Shown: positions 12,901 to 26,300 of the stretch, piece after piece
How the letters are laid out: the number at the start of each line of letters is the position of its first letter
How positions within the stretch are numbered: position 1 is the first letter of the stretch
Origin: Phytoseiulus persimilis
Lineage: Eukaryota > Arthropoda > Arachnida > Mesostigmata > Phytoseiidae
DNA length: 64,000 nt
Reading direction: 5' to 3'
Assembly (NCBI GenBank): GCA_037576195.1
Contig: CM075101.1
Location: 15,066,001 to 15,130,000, forward strand
The notes under the pieces: model-generated
The model's input: the letters and a program-made list of their open reading frames with translations, nothing else
Told to the model about the DNA's origin: nothing
The model's database searches: none
Position numbers and translations under genes: made by a program

Positions 12901-15900
12901 CCTAGTCAGGTCGTTAAGGGGCTCCACTACGATCCAAGAGCAGGAGGGAGTAACTGACCGAAAAGGGATCAAAGTTCAACTTCAAACGGTGAAACCTTGG
13001 AAACCACTCGAACAAGAACGCTGAATGACGCTATCCAACGAAAGAAAATCGGTTGCGATTCGACTGATTAGGGGAATCGGTGGGCAGTGTATTGTGACAC
13101 CCAGCCCCAGGTTCAACAAGCCTCGTTTGTCTTTGTTGCCGATGGACTTTCCTCTCGGCCTCCTACCAAGGTGAGCGAGATCTGAGGCGATCTGAGAGTA
13201 TCAACGACATTCGCGATACGGACCGCTCAACATCGACCCCCTACCTCGAGCCTTTCATGCGCTGTATGTATTGCACAAGACCTTCATGCGCGGAATGATC
13301 CTGAATCTCATACAATGTTTGTGATATGCAGTGATTCATCTTTTGTTAGACCGGGAAGTGTATAATCCACCGCGGGTCTCTCCTCTGCGGCTACCCGAGA
13401 ATTCGATCTTCTCCGATATCCGTCGTCAACTCTCGAGAACCAGGGCTGCATCGGAATTGTCCTATTTTTCAGGGGTGAAATTTGAACGCATAGCCACAAC
13501 AGAACACGTGTACCCTTTCCCTACTTTCTTGAGCCTGAAAACTTATTGATGCGCCTCGCTCTCCGTCGCTGTATCGCCGTTGGTACCCTGAAGTCTTGTC
13601 GACCTGGTAGAAGGCCGAAAAGGCCCATTGGCAGGGAGGACATATGGGGCCTTTCTAGCCTCCAGCAGGGTGTCACGATGCTCTACTCGCTGATAGGATC
13701 CAGGAGCTTCAGTTCTTCCGCTTCTCCGGCGAGTCGGAGGATTTGGAACGAAATGGAAAATCCGTCTGAGCTCGATCCAGACACCCTTCAAATGACGTGC
13801 GTCCTTCCCGTGTAGTTCGTGGTTGGCGTGCCGACTAAGAGTTTCACGCAACGGCTGAGGAACGGCCTAGCTACTTACCTCAGGAGAAGTGCTCACTCGT
13901 TTAGGCATCAGACGTTGCCTACGTCCCCAGGAGACTCACTCGCCAGGCTCATGAGCTGTCGACAAGCCTCGTTTGCTTGGAAGCAGGGTAGCCTTCGCTT
14001 CGTACGAGCAACCGCGCCGTCGTCTTCAAAATTCAGAGCATGACAGGTGCTCGGAGTCCGCTCTGTACATGATCATTTCATCAGTCAAATTGCGATCAGT
14101 TCCTTTTTGCTGTTTCCAAGATCGTATCAGACTGGACGAGAATCAGTGAGGGAAGGCGGGGAGATGTCACGTGCTGGGCTGCGGGGCTTCATGAAGACGA
14201 CGTTCTGACGGACGCTGCGCAGGAGGGGAGCCAGACGGAGGAGGGGACGCGTTTGTGAAGAAACGGAAGCGATGTTGTTGCAATGAGTTTGTCGTTTGTA
14301 AACGAGCATCTTGCTCTCGAGACAACTTCGGACTCCCCCGTTCGTAATTTTCATGAGAGAGGACGCCTCCCGCTCGGTCCCCGTCGTGGGCCCACGGCTA
14401 TCGTAACTTTTTGGAGGTTGCTCGCTCACTTGCGTTGGGCAACAAAGTGAACGGGCCAGAGTCTCCCATTATAGCAAATCAGCGCGCTACATCTATCCAG
14501 CTGCCCGTGCCGATGATGATGGTGGGGGGCGGGGGAGCTACGGTGCGGGGCGGGGGCCGCTCGTCTTGCGAGGGAATAGCCCATCTAAATGGCAAGTTCC
14601 ACTATCAGCACTAATTGGCTATTGGATATGTTTGCCTAGTTGGCCGAGCCTGTTTGTACTCGAGTCGGGTCGAAGGACGAAAGGAGGCTCGCGTTCCACG
14701 AGGGGCTACCGACGACGAGCAGGTCCTTCACACCATACTTATCAAGATTTTATAGCCAACCGCTGGATTCATTGTTGTGCTCGCCTGTGGGCGGTGGGTC
14801 TCCAGGACGGCCCGCTATCCCTGATTGAACAGCACACGGGCTGAGCCGTGGTCTGTGTGAGCAGCTGTTTTCGAAAGATGGAGGTATTCGCACGTCTCGT
14901 GGTTCAGCCGCTCGAGCGACGGAAACGCGTTAGTGGTTTGCCGAGGGTTGAATCATGAGTAGGGAGCGCTGGACTGCGTAACTAGTTGCAGTCGTTGATC
15001 GGAGATCCACGGTCTGCTCTTCGATGTCTTCGATCGATCTGAGCTCCGTTGTTCGCTCTGCTCGTTCCCGTTAGGGTGATCTCAGTTTGTCTGGAGATTC
15101 ATCCTGGCGACCGCTGCGTTCTTCCGATCGGTCTCAGACGCGGGGCGCTTAGTCTAATCCGAGTCGACCGCCCCAATCTCTGTCATCGTTTAAGTGGAAA
15201 ATGTTTACCACGTACGTGGCAGTACCATCAAGACTGGTTCCGAACGCGAAGGTGTTCCGTTTGGGCAGTGATGTTCGAAAATCAGTGTTCCTGTGTCAGC
15301 AACAAAACACGACCCTCGGGGAATAACCAGCTACTCGGTTTTGCGATTAACGGAGGAACACGCCGAGCGCCGTTCTCCTGTCTCCGCAAAGTCGTTATGA
15401 CATTTGCTCGTCGGCAGCGGAGAAATCGAACGCCGATTGTTGATAGCCCCTGCTTGATTAAACAGTGAAGCCGGAGTCGTTTGGGGCTCGCGGTCCATGT
15501 CCGGACTCACTTAGACCCTTGCACTGCGTACTTGGTCGGTGGATTATCGATGATATGGAATGAGAATCCGACTTCTCCCATACAGAGACCAAGATGTCAA
15601 AAGAATGATGATAATGATGTCAATAATGGAACGGAAAATAAGCTCCCAGTCAGGAGTCGGTGAGCTTAGGGTTCCGCTCAAGAGAGCTCTGCGACGGAGT
15701 GAGGTTTTTGACGTTTGCAAATTGGGAAGCACACAGAGCCTGCATTCGAACCGCTGGCTGAGCCGCTGACTGACTTGCTGGCCTCAGGCTCGATAGGTAG
15801 CGAATAGAAAATTGCAGAGGGCCTTCCCTGTTTCTCGTTGGTGTCAGAGCAGCGCGTCTGAGTTGAGAGCTGACAGAAAGTCAGACACACAGACGGCCTG

Positions 15901-18900
15901 TCTGTCTCTCTGCCCGCCCGGCTCTCTGACCCACTGATGTGGGCTGTTTCTCTCCTTCCACCTCTCAGAATGAGCCTTATCTGCCGCAGGCTCGTCCTAA
16001 GCTTGACGGTTTCACAGTAGACATGAGGCGGCGGAACACGGAGAAACGTCGAAAAACGGAGGCATTGACACTTCCGAATCATCCAACCAGTATGTTTTAC
16101 CAAGTTCTCCTACGCAACGAATCGAACAAGCCTGAGTTGCGTCCCAGTCTAAACGAGACTAGGCGGACAGACGGACGAGCTTCTCCGCGTCATCTCTACC
16201 CCAACGATGTGATCCTCAAAGTGTAATATCCTTTTCGCCCACTAAAGCAGCTGTAATTCGCTCCAGAGGAGAATCACACGAAGTCTCGGGTGTCAGGCCG
16301 CACTGGAATGAGTTGGAATTCGTCTCCCGATCATTGATCCCTCTGACTCTGGGGCTTTCGAGCCATATTGTGCTCAGCATCACAACAGCCTGCTCCGACT
16401 CGCTCTTTTCCCTCTAGAGGCTCAACGGCTCATTTCAGAAAGCGAAACGGAAATTTTCCGAAGTGCTTCCCCATGTGGGCTCGAGAGCAATACTTCCAGA
16501 ACACCGACCTGACGCCAACTCTTCTGGTTAAACGTTATTAACGGCCGAGAAAAATTCCCGTGATTATCGCCGTCGGAGCTTCGCTTGAATGGGGGAGGAC
16601 TCTAATTCACTTGAGTCTCGGCTCATAGGAATCGGAGCATCGTAGCTGCGAAACACCAACCGTCGAAGAGAAGCCGAACTTCCTGAATAGAACTCATAGG
16701 GCCCGGATTCCTCCGAGGGAGCCCACGTTCGGTCTTTCAAAACTGCTCACCTCCACTATCCCATGGAGGCGGGAACGAGTCTAGGATACTAGGGCGCCCC
16801 ACGACCATATCCCTAACTAAGACCCACGGAGGAGGCGGAAATCGTGAAAGGCTGCTTGCTGAAACATCGCCGAACAAACATCCAGCAGCGCAGAACAACA
16901 AATTCAGCGCGGCGTCACATCCACCCACCAAGCCGCATTGCTGATTGCGCACTCTCAGATGGGGACTGAGGGGTCTTCCCAGATCTGAACCACAGATGAG
17001 AGGACATGATGAACAGGGTCAGGCCGATGCACCAAAACCAGTTTCCAGGAATCTCCGGGAGCGTGTGAATGCGAACGCAAAATAGACCCCCATCTAAATT
17101 TCAGGGGGGAGGGGTGCTCGAAACGGCGTACGGAACACGTCAGAGAACCGATGGCGCCATTAATTGAGGAAAAAAATCCGTTCCGAAGAGGATTGCGCAT
17201 ATTATTCTCGCTGCGAACGTAGACCAGAGGAAGTTCTTTGTTCTCAGATTCGGGACTCGTTCGCGCAGTCTTCCGCAGTCTAAAGTTTCGAAACGAACAT
17301 CACTCTTCTCTCCACCGTCCTCATCCGGCGAACTGCAGTTCCCTCTGGGCACGGTTCTCAAAAGGAACAGACTTTTTCGGCGACAACCTTTCCTTTTTCT
17401 CTCCGTTTCTCTATTATGTCTCCGTCGCGCAACCGCAAAACACGGCACGCCGGAACGGAAACGGCGAACAGAGGAGCCAGCTCTGAAAGATGTCGGCCAT
17501 CGTCTTTCCGGATACGAAATCGATTACTGTGGACAGTGGACGAGATGCAATTATATCATACTTCGTCGGAGCTGAAACGACATCAGCTGAACTGGTTCAG
17601 CGATGCAGAAACAAAGCGCCCTGGCGGATCTTTGGCCGATAGTCTCCAGAAAAGCCAGCGATCGAGGCCGGGCAGAATGGCGAGAAGATTTGAACAAAGC
17701 TGTCCGAGTCGCATTGGATCTTTCGATCTCGGGAGGACGATACCAGCGATGGCCTTCTTCGCGAGAACAACGAGTATCGGGAGCGGAATTCGTTTGCGAC
17801 GGCCCCCTCGGCTCGAAGAAATAACTGGACTCGCCAATAGAACACGAGCATAAGGCCAGAGTGATAGCGAGGACACGAGAATGAGGAAGCTCAGGAGAAA
17901 GCTCCTCCGGGAGACGAGTAATGATGTTCTTCCGGGTAATCGGCCAATATCAGCGATACTGGATATAGTTGCCGGTCAGAGGCAGGGACAACAACATTCA
18001 CGACGGAACGGTAGCAACAACGCCGGAATGAGCAGCGGCTTCAGGAGCCACAGAGACGCATCCAGGAGGATGCTCGTCCTCCTGGCAGAATCCAAGCTAG
18101 TGACTATTTCCGAGAAAACTCTTCACCGCACAATCCTCGTCGGAGGCTTCGGCCCCGCTACGTCGGTCATGGTTCCGAGCGGCGAACAGTGGGGTGGGGA
18201 GGGCAGAATGGAACTCGATAGACGTTCCCGTTCGAGAGAGGTCGCGAAAAGTCACGAGTTCGACTGGTTTCGTGAAGACTGCGCTCGGGAACGACGAGCT
18301 TGCTTGCTTGATCAATTGATTGCTTGCTCAAAGACACCCCGCGAACTGATTTCGAGCAGAAGGAGCAGGAGGGGGATTTCGAGCAAAAATTCGAACGATT
18401 CCTCGACGAACAGGAAATGACGTCGATGCTAACTTTTGAGGACGTCAATCCACCGTGGGAGCGGGCCATGGGAGTTCGGGAACTTGGGACGGGTCTTTCG
18501 TGGCCGGAACGTACAGAGAGAACCCGAAGAATTGAACGACGGAACGGGAGAGAGTTTTGAGAGCTTTGACAGCGGTTGAGTTTTTCTTTCGCACGAAGAA
18601 CAGCAGCGCAATTTCCCCTTTGCGGCGGCGGAGAAAGTAAGAGAGTTACTGGGAGCAGACTTTTTAAAACCTTCTCCCGTACTGACTGCGAAGCACTCGG
18701 AAGGGTTTGCGCGTTGCTCAAGCCAAAACGGAAGACGGCATCCCCCGCGACGGCTCCGACTAGTTCGAATAAACTTTCAACTGTAAGCTATGGGCCATAC
18801 TCGTTCGTTCCGCGTGCGAGTGAAGTCTCTGGAATCACCTTCTCCATGAGCCAAGCACACGTCAGCGTTGTGTAAGACGTAAGCGTTATGTCAACAGAGC

Positions 18901-18910
18901 CAAGCCTCTA

Positions 18911-18964
18911 GGATTTGTCGAACAGGAGTGAACAGGTTTGTGGATTCCCGATCCGCCGCGACGC
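18911..18964 (+). repeat. Direct repeat, copy A
   Basis: Shares GGATT-GTCGA, GGAG-GAACAGGTTTGTGGA and TGATC/CGATC-GCCG blocks in the same order with 19220-19285. Copy B has about a dozen extra bases after the shared GTGGA-TC. Function unknown. Confidence 0.6.
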
Positions 18965-19219
18965 CTATTACCGGCGCCTATTTAGTCGTTTAGCGAAACT
19001 GCTTACCAGTCACCGTTAAAGCATCGTAAGAGTACGGTATCGAGCGAATGCGAGGTTTTCGCTCTACCGCTTTGGCCTTCTTAAATATCCTTCGAGAATC
19101 CGAAAGCGAGATTCTTGGCGGTAAAATCCTTGAATTTCCAACGGCTCTCCGGGGGGAGGGCCCATCGTCGTTATCCTATGCTTATTACTAGAAAAAAAAA
19201 AGAGAAAACCAGATTGGCT

Positions 19220-19285
19220 GGATTCGTCGATGCGGAGCGAACAGGTTTGTGGACTCATGCGTGGAATCCTGATCTGCCGGAACGC
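19220..19285 (+). repeat. Direct repeat, copy B
   Basis: Second copy of the repeat at 18911-18964, about 310 bases downstream in the same orientation. The core GAACAGGTTTGTGGA is identical in both. The copies may be pieces of a dispersed element or a local duplication. Confidence 0.6.
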
Positions 19286-20028
19286 GTAATATGGGGGATC
19301 TACGGGGATATCATCGCATAATCTGCGCAGGATTATACGGCCTCTATTTCCGGGGACTCTCAGTGAATTTCACGTCGATGAGCTATGATGGAACTCGAGG
19401 ACGTCGAAGATTTTGTGGACGAATCAGCGGCACTAGACCATGGTTACCGCCAATGCTTGTCACACAGGTGGCGTTGCGCATGATCAGTGAAACCCATATA
19501 ACCACTCAGTCTCGCGGCTAACTCGAATCGGGAGATGTCTGAAGGCTTCTTCTTTGCTCTATATATACTGTTTCTGGGGCTAGCACGAGCCGATCGTTCC
19601 CAGCTCTGAGATGATCGCGTCGGAACGTGCGCGAACGAATCGCTTTGATGTACATCCCTTCCTTGCGACATGATCTCCGGTTTTTCTTCCCGCCCTCCTT
19701 GAAGGATCCCTCTGATCCTGAGGGGGAGAAGCCTTGTATTCGAATCTCAATTCAGCCCCGACCGCGTGCAGCCGGGGAACGTTTTCTCCGAGTTAAGATC
19801 AGTGGCTCTGATATCACTCGATCGTCGACTCCGAGATTTTCATTTTCGCATCCCGATCGCCGTCTGGGATAGGTTCCTGGGGCGTAATCGAACGCGCAGC
19901 TCCAGTTCTCGATCAGTCCCCGAGATGGAAGCGAAGGGGGGGGGTGAAATTGGCAAAGTTGGGAAGATGAGCAATGATCAACCACGAAGCTCGGAGAATA
20001 ACGGCTAATTGATTTGTCTTGTTCCAGC

Positions 20029-20370
20029 CAATCGAACTCTGGACGAGAGCAAACTATCGATGTCTATCTGATGGTTTTCAATGAAGAGATCGCTGTAATC
20101 GAGTCCCTCCCGTCGCCATGTCCTCGCCAATCAAGCTCCTCAAGCGACAGCTCTTCCTTGGAGTCTACTATCTTGCTTAGACACAGATTCATTGACGTCG
20201 TCAAGAAGCTCTGCAGCCAGCTCGCGTTGAAGATGACTCAGAAGAACTCAAAAATCAAGGATCTGAAGCAGGTGGCTCCTCTACAGGTGCCAAAAGAAGA
20301 AACGGACCATCTCGAGCCCGTTCTACTCGGGGACACCGTCCTGTTGAGAAAAACCTCTGCAAACAGCAAA
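20029..20370 (+). CDS. Candidate internal exon, family not recognised
   Basis: An open frame of 114 codons follows a pyrimidine-rich acceptor (CAG ending at 20027) and ends on a codon boundary at a GTGAGT donor at 20371. The product has an acidic start (VFNEEIAVIES), a Ser-rich stretch (SSSSSDSSS), a basic, probably helical segment (DVVKKLCSQLALKMTQKNSK) and an end with LEPVLLGDTVLLRKTS. The helix plus polar linker would suit a nuclear or scaffold protein, but I recognise no domain. A BEN-like start at the end was considered and is too weak to claim. No partner exons could be identified. Confidence 0.35.
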
Positions 20371-23300
20371 GTGAGTAACGCCCCTTCATCCGTGTTCCGA
20401 ATCCTCATTCTGGCTCATCTCGATCAACCGCCAGCCAAATCACTTCTCCTCTCGAGCATCCTCTCCGGGCGACGGAGATGGAGTCTGTGATAGACAGAGC
20501 CAGGGAACCTGCCAGCGTAAGAGTGGAAATGCTGACTCTACACAATACTTCTGGCTGGAGACGGTTCTCCGTTCCCTCCTCGGTTTCGGCACCCCTTCTC
20601 GCTTTCTGTTCCATGTCGTTTGTTTCTCCGTTCGAGTATATACCCAACTTTCTGTGCATTCGAGTCTGGTTTAGTTCTCATCCCGCTGGATCAGCCGTTA
20701 TTGAAAGTCTTCGCGCACAATGTACGCCACTGCTTCCGTCAAGTGTTGCGGTTGACCTACGGCTGGATGCGGAAGTTAAGCTCCCTTCTAGCTGAGTGGT
20801 CGGTGGCATTTCAGGTTACGACACCTCAAACACATATCATCACGTGAATCATTCGTTTCTATAACGAATGGTCGAGAACGATGGGAGCCCACAAATGTGA
20901 TCCCTCCGAGCTGCGCGTTCTGGGAATTTCTTGACAGTCATCGCTCTAAATAGGTCACGAGATTCTTTGTCGGGAAGAACCGACTCAATAGTTCTCAGCG
21001 TTTGTCTGTCGATAGCATCCGATGGACTTCGCGGCCAAAATGATTTGCGGGAGTGATTGTCAGGTCGCGCGCAGAAACGCACCTAAACCACTATGGAAGA
21101 CCGACCGAGGAGCAACCTAACCATTATAGAGGTCACGTGATCATTTTGATCTCTAGGTACAACCATTTGAACCCGTGTTTCTCAAGGCGGGGCACCTGCA
21201 CAGGGATCTCTCGGTCGGGCACGAAGCCCCCCGGTTCGCCGGTGAAGTTGTGCTCCCCATAAGCAGAGTTCAAAGCGCATGTCATTTTCGTTCCTAATCG
21301 GTGGGGCATGGAGAGCTTCTGGTTGAAAAAGCGGGGACCGGCGGGGTTTTGCTTGAGAAACACTGATTCAGACGGAGCGGGACTCGGGGGATGCAGAGAC
21401 AGCTTTGAGGAGCGCGTCTGTGCTGCTCCTGTGCGAGGATGCTGCTCTATTTGGAGAGAATGAAGGAGCCGCAAATCCTGAGAGAGGGGGAGCCTTTCTT
21501 GACTTTGGAATGATTGATGTTGTCGCGGCTTGCATTTCCATAAGTGCGTGCCATCTCGACCAGGCGCTTGTCGCAAGGAGCTCATAAATATCTCTCAAAC
21601 ACATTTCGGGACATTTCGGAGCCTCCCAACTGCAAACCGCAGTGGAATGCGGAGGGAGGAATAAATTCCTGCGACGGAGTTGCACCCGAAAGTTTCACAG
21701 CGAAATTCGCTGATGCTCCCACGTTCGCAACTCCTGTTATCAATGCAGGGGGAACATCGTCCGCTCAGATTTGTGCTAATCTGCGCGAGCGGGAATACTG
21801 CTCCACTGTTCAGCTCGTCGGTCATTAGACTTTTCGAGGCTCGTGACGAGCCTGAGCTCTCGCTGTGAACTTTGATCCTTCGGGGAGAACTGGGAGCTCT
21901 AGTCTACATATAGAACTCGGAATGAAAGGGCTCCCGATGAAGACTTATGAGACGCACTTCCAATTCAATCAAAGCGGAGAAAATGCGATGCGGGCGCGTG
22001 TAGCACGTCATCAATCTTGATGAAATATTCATGCCTGCGCCTCGTCCTCAGTGTTGCTAGCTGTGGTGGACCGCGGTCAGCGGACGTACGACCAAAAAGG
22101 CTCGTACACGATGAAGCGTCCGGAATTGAATATCGTGTTTGCTCCGAACACGTCGGGAACGAAGTCTATCCCTTGAACAGCGTCAACGAGATGAGCCGGG
22201 GGAGGGGAGTCGAAGAAACCGGGGGAGTGTGACGTGTAGGCGGACGATTCAAATCGAAGTTTCACAACACCAGACGTCGGCTTCAGAGGCTCGGAGACCG
22301 CTGCCTCTCAAATGCGCAGGGAATCGAAAATTATCATCACGTCGTAGTGGAATTCTTTCTGAAATCGTATTGAGTCACTTCTGAACAAGACAGGGACTCT
22401 GTCTTCCTGATTGGTACTTCTGTCTCCACGGCACACTTGGAGAAGAAGCGTGGAAGTCTGGCTCCATCAGTCGCTTGCGAAACTGAAATTGGTGCGTACT
22501 CGGATGTCGCTAATTGTTTGAGCCATGCCCAAGACAAGGAGTGCGAGAGTGAAAAATGTTGGAACATTCAGAGAGCGTGCCGCAATTTCCCCGGGCGAGA
22601 ATTTAAAGCTTGGAAAGTGTCGTTTCCATTAGACGTATTCTGATATCCACGACTGCGAAACCGGATCTCAGCTCTCACGAACGATACTCGGACGACCCGT
22701 CTGACAGGCGGGTGGGCGGGCGGAGTTCGGTCGGTTGAGTGGGTGGGTGCGTAAGTATGTACTCAAAAATGCACAAGGACTCGGGGGTCTCTCGTTCACC
22801 AGCCAGCACTGGTGCAGAGCCGAAAAAAAGGAAAGCTTCCGTTGCGCATGACTCGAGTCCTCGATTCTCCGCCCCACAACTTTCGACTACTGAACTGACG
22901 GTCGCCCAGAATGAAGGAGAAATGGGAATAACACAATTTAGATGAGAAATCCAAGAGTTCCGCTATGTACTTGAGGCAGGCTATTCAGCTCGTCTGGGTC
23001 CTCCATCAGGTGAAGGGCTCCGAACGTCTCCTGGAGCCGAAGGAGAAGTCTGGTCGGGCTCGGCGTTAAACGAGAGAGTTCAAGAGCACGGCGACAGGAC
23101 ACTTGTTTACCAATATCGGAACTCGGCGCGACGGCACACCTAGGCCAAGATTGAATTCCTCGTTGGAATTTCACAGGGCCGTGGACTGCGGCTCATTCTC
23201 TCGGAATATCCAGAACCCACGGTCGCCGCAGGTCTTCACAGTGGCACGCCCAACTAATGTAAGTCCGAGGCGTTCCACAGTTCTCTTCGATACCGGGCAA

Positions 23301-26300
23301 CCCGAGCTGGCGTCGCGCTACTGATCCCCTCGTAAACCCGCGCGCGCTTCAATTAGAGACGCGACCCTTGGTCAGGCCACCGGTCGGTTGACTATGCCTC
23401 TGTAGCTTGGACGAGTGTCACATTAAAGCAGCGTCGAGCTCTGGCTCATAAAGTGAAGTGAATCCGCCGCGACTGCAGAGAAACCGACGACGGAGGGTTC
23501 CGCACACCGCCGATTGGTCGGTCGCATGAACGGCGCTTGGCGCGCGTTTCAGAAAACGCGAGGCGAATTATCTGCTAAATTACGATCATGAATAAGGCGG
23601 CTCAGAAACTTGAGCTGAAAATCGGCTTCCGCAGATTCGAGGCACCTCGTCGGAAGGCTGCTGAGCATCATCGAAAGCTCTCGAATTTCCGACAAAACCA
23701 ACACACTCCAACGAGGCTTACAGTACGTTAAGGGGAATATCCATGCAAAGCGAGCCGGTGCAATCGCTCTGGATTCAAGTCTGTCCTGGGGAGCGGATGA
23801 AACGGGGGGAAGGGAAGGAGGAGAGGGGGCTCTAAATGACTTGAAACCGCCCTCTCTTCCTCCCCGTTTCCTGAGTTTTTGCAGCCAACTTGCAAACTCG
23901 GTACAGCCACCCGAGAAACTGCCGTCCGGCGGATCGGTGGTTCCATCAGAGGAGCCGGCCAGCTAAGCCGTTAGTTAATCTTATCCCTAATGAATCAATG
24001 GTCTGTGGACAGGAATTCTGCCGAAACTGCGCAGGAATTCTGACCCACAAGCGCTCCGCGGGACTTTGTCGGGCCCGAGCTCAGCGGGATCAACGACGAA
24101 GGATCGCAGTGAGCGAGTGCTTCCGTGGAACTGTGGTTTCTAACCAAGTACGGAGAGATCAAGTCATTGCATACGACAGACGACACTTAGAGTCCACACC
24201 TGATAGAACTGAACATGCAGAAGTCGGTTCTGACATTATTGCAGCCCCCGCCGTTCTCGTGGCTGTTTTTTTTATGACGACCGCGTTGTTAATCCGGTGT
24301 TTTGCTGCTCCGGACGCACTTCCAACGTGCGAGCAGTAAACTGTAATTGCGGCGCAGCGGGATATATTGAGCTAATGTTTCATTACTACCGGGCCTGCGT
24401 GGTGGAGTTTCTATGACGTCTGCCATGTAGGCACATTTTTCATTAACATCTACATTCGTATATGGAAGGCAATGTCTGTTCGTGCATCTGAGCGATCCTT
24501 GCACCAGGGACAGGATCCACATGAAACCTGTGCACTGTGAAAAATCAAAGTGGGTCATAGTTGAAGGCCTTGCCGAGGGCTGCGCCCGAGTTTATACGGG
24601 TTTTCCGCGAAATCCCCTATCCTTCGAGAGAATAACATTCTCGAGGGGAAAAAGCGGATACTGTCAAAAAGCTCCAGCTTGCTCTGATTCGAACGGATTC
24701 TCGATTCCATCTTCTTAGTCTGCAAGGTGTCTAAAATACGCATATTTTCTGCTTGTGTCCAGTTTTTCCGAGCGCGCACATTCTCATCCGAAAACGCACG
24801 AAGTTTCTGTCAACTTTCAGCCCCTGCATTTGAAACTTGCCATTCACGGAAGCTTCTATGTTTCGAACGAGCCGGTGCGCTCCGTTGAACGCTGTAGGAT
24901 ATCTCCTCGCGGTGTTTTCTATTTCCTATACTTCATTTCCTCCTAGCGCACTTATTCTCGTCCGGAATCGGAGACGTCGAAAATCCACGTTTTCTATGCG
25001 CACGAATTATCATTCTCGTGCACGGGATCCCTCGAGAGGAGGGGAGCGTTCTTAGTTGGGAATGATTTTATTCATAAGAAATTCTCATTGGATCATAATA
25101 CATACGATCTTCCTGTGTGAAGTCGACTGTAAAATGCATGCTCGATGCAGATTCTTCTTTCTTGGTGGGTGATCCCGATGTTTGCTGCTATGACGCACCG
25201 GAAGCACATGTCGTCAGAGATCCTGTCGAAACGGAGAGGACGGGGCGTTGTCGATTCTCCGGGCTGGACATGCCTGTAACCTGCCTTGCAAGAGACGAAT
25301 CTTGTGATATTTCTGAAGCCGGAGCGCGTGGGCTCGTCCGGAACATTCTGTCCCTCGGAAGTGGCGATCTCGAGAAGCGGGAGCTGGAAGGTGGTTGAAA
25401 CGTTGATTTCCGATTTGGGCGTTTCCGGATGAGAGCTTGACGGGTGATTCCTGGGAAAATTCCGCTTCCTCAGACCACGCCGACTGGATAAACAATCCGA
25501 AAAGAGACCGACGGAAGGCCAAAGCGACGTCTCTCAGATGCCTCCCCTGAAAAGCTCAATTGGGCCCCCGATCGCCCCGCCTGCCAGTTTGCTTGGGTCG
25601 AGGACCCGACTCGAAAATGGAACCTCCGAACCTAAAGAATCAGCTCTATTTTGGTTCCGAAGAACTTGGGGAATCCGTCAAGTTCTCCTCTCGAGGGAAA
25701 CAAGCCCTTCAAGTGCGTTGAGAAGACTTGGCGTTTTATCTATCGACAGCAAATATGAAGCAGGAAACGCACACAAAGTTCTCTCTTCCGCAATCCATCT
25801 TGACTATCTTGGAGCTGAGATGGGTCTCTGTCTTTTTCGGTCCAAGAATCCCGAGGCGCGAGTGGGGAGAGCTCGTTTCGCTAGATCAGCGGCGTCGCTC
25901 GATCGATCCTGCTCCTCATGACTCCTTTTGTGGCTTTTTATCTCGAGCACGGAAATGCCGAGGATGCTCGCAGGAGATCTCCATCCTCTGCGGGAAACGT
26001 TGGGAGTGGTCCTTCACCGAATCGGTGCGCATCACCTGAAAACGAGTTGAGTACTTCTGTGCGAATTTATCGTTATTGGAAGAGGAATGCTTCCTCTTCT
26101 TGTGTCACTCCAACTATTTGGATGTATGAGCTGTTAGACGAGCTGTTTCGATTTCGGATGCGTCTCTGCTGTCTGTTGTATCAATAACGGGGAAGATGAG
26201 CGACGGCCGCATTCGATCTCGTGTGCACAGAGCGTGTCGGCACCTCCAGATTACTTGAGTTAAACGCTGGTCGGCATCTTGGGAGCCGCACTTCGAAAAC

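Larger units (their letters stand above)
1100..18910. other. No recognisable gene
   Basis: Many overlapping open frames of 60-180 codons lie on both strands, none with a motif I recognise and most open on both strands at once, as expected by chance in DNA of this composition. The most protein-like are 4459-5058 (+), 7005-7262 (+, helical start), 10779-11237 (+), 11441-11938 (+) and 17489-17641 (+, MSAIVFPDTKSITVDSG), and I cannot support any of them as a gene. A TATAAAA at 4056-4062 has no evident gene after it. This may be intron or intergenic sequence of a gene extending beyond the window. Confidence 0.5.

Noticed and set aside
17881-18420. 179-codon plus-strand frame as a gene
   Set aside because: The opposite strand is equally open over much of it, there is no recognisable motif and no convincing splice signals at its ends.
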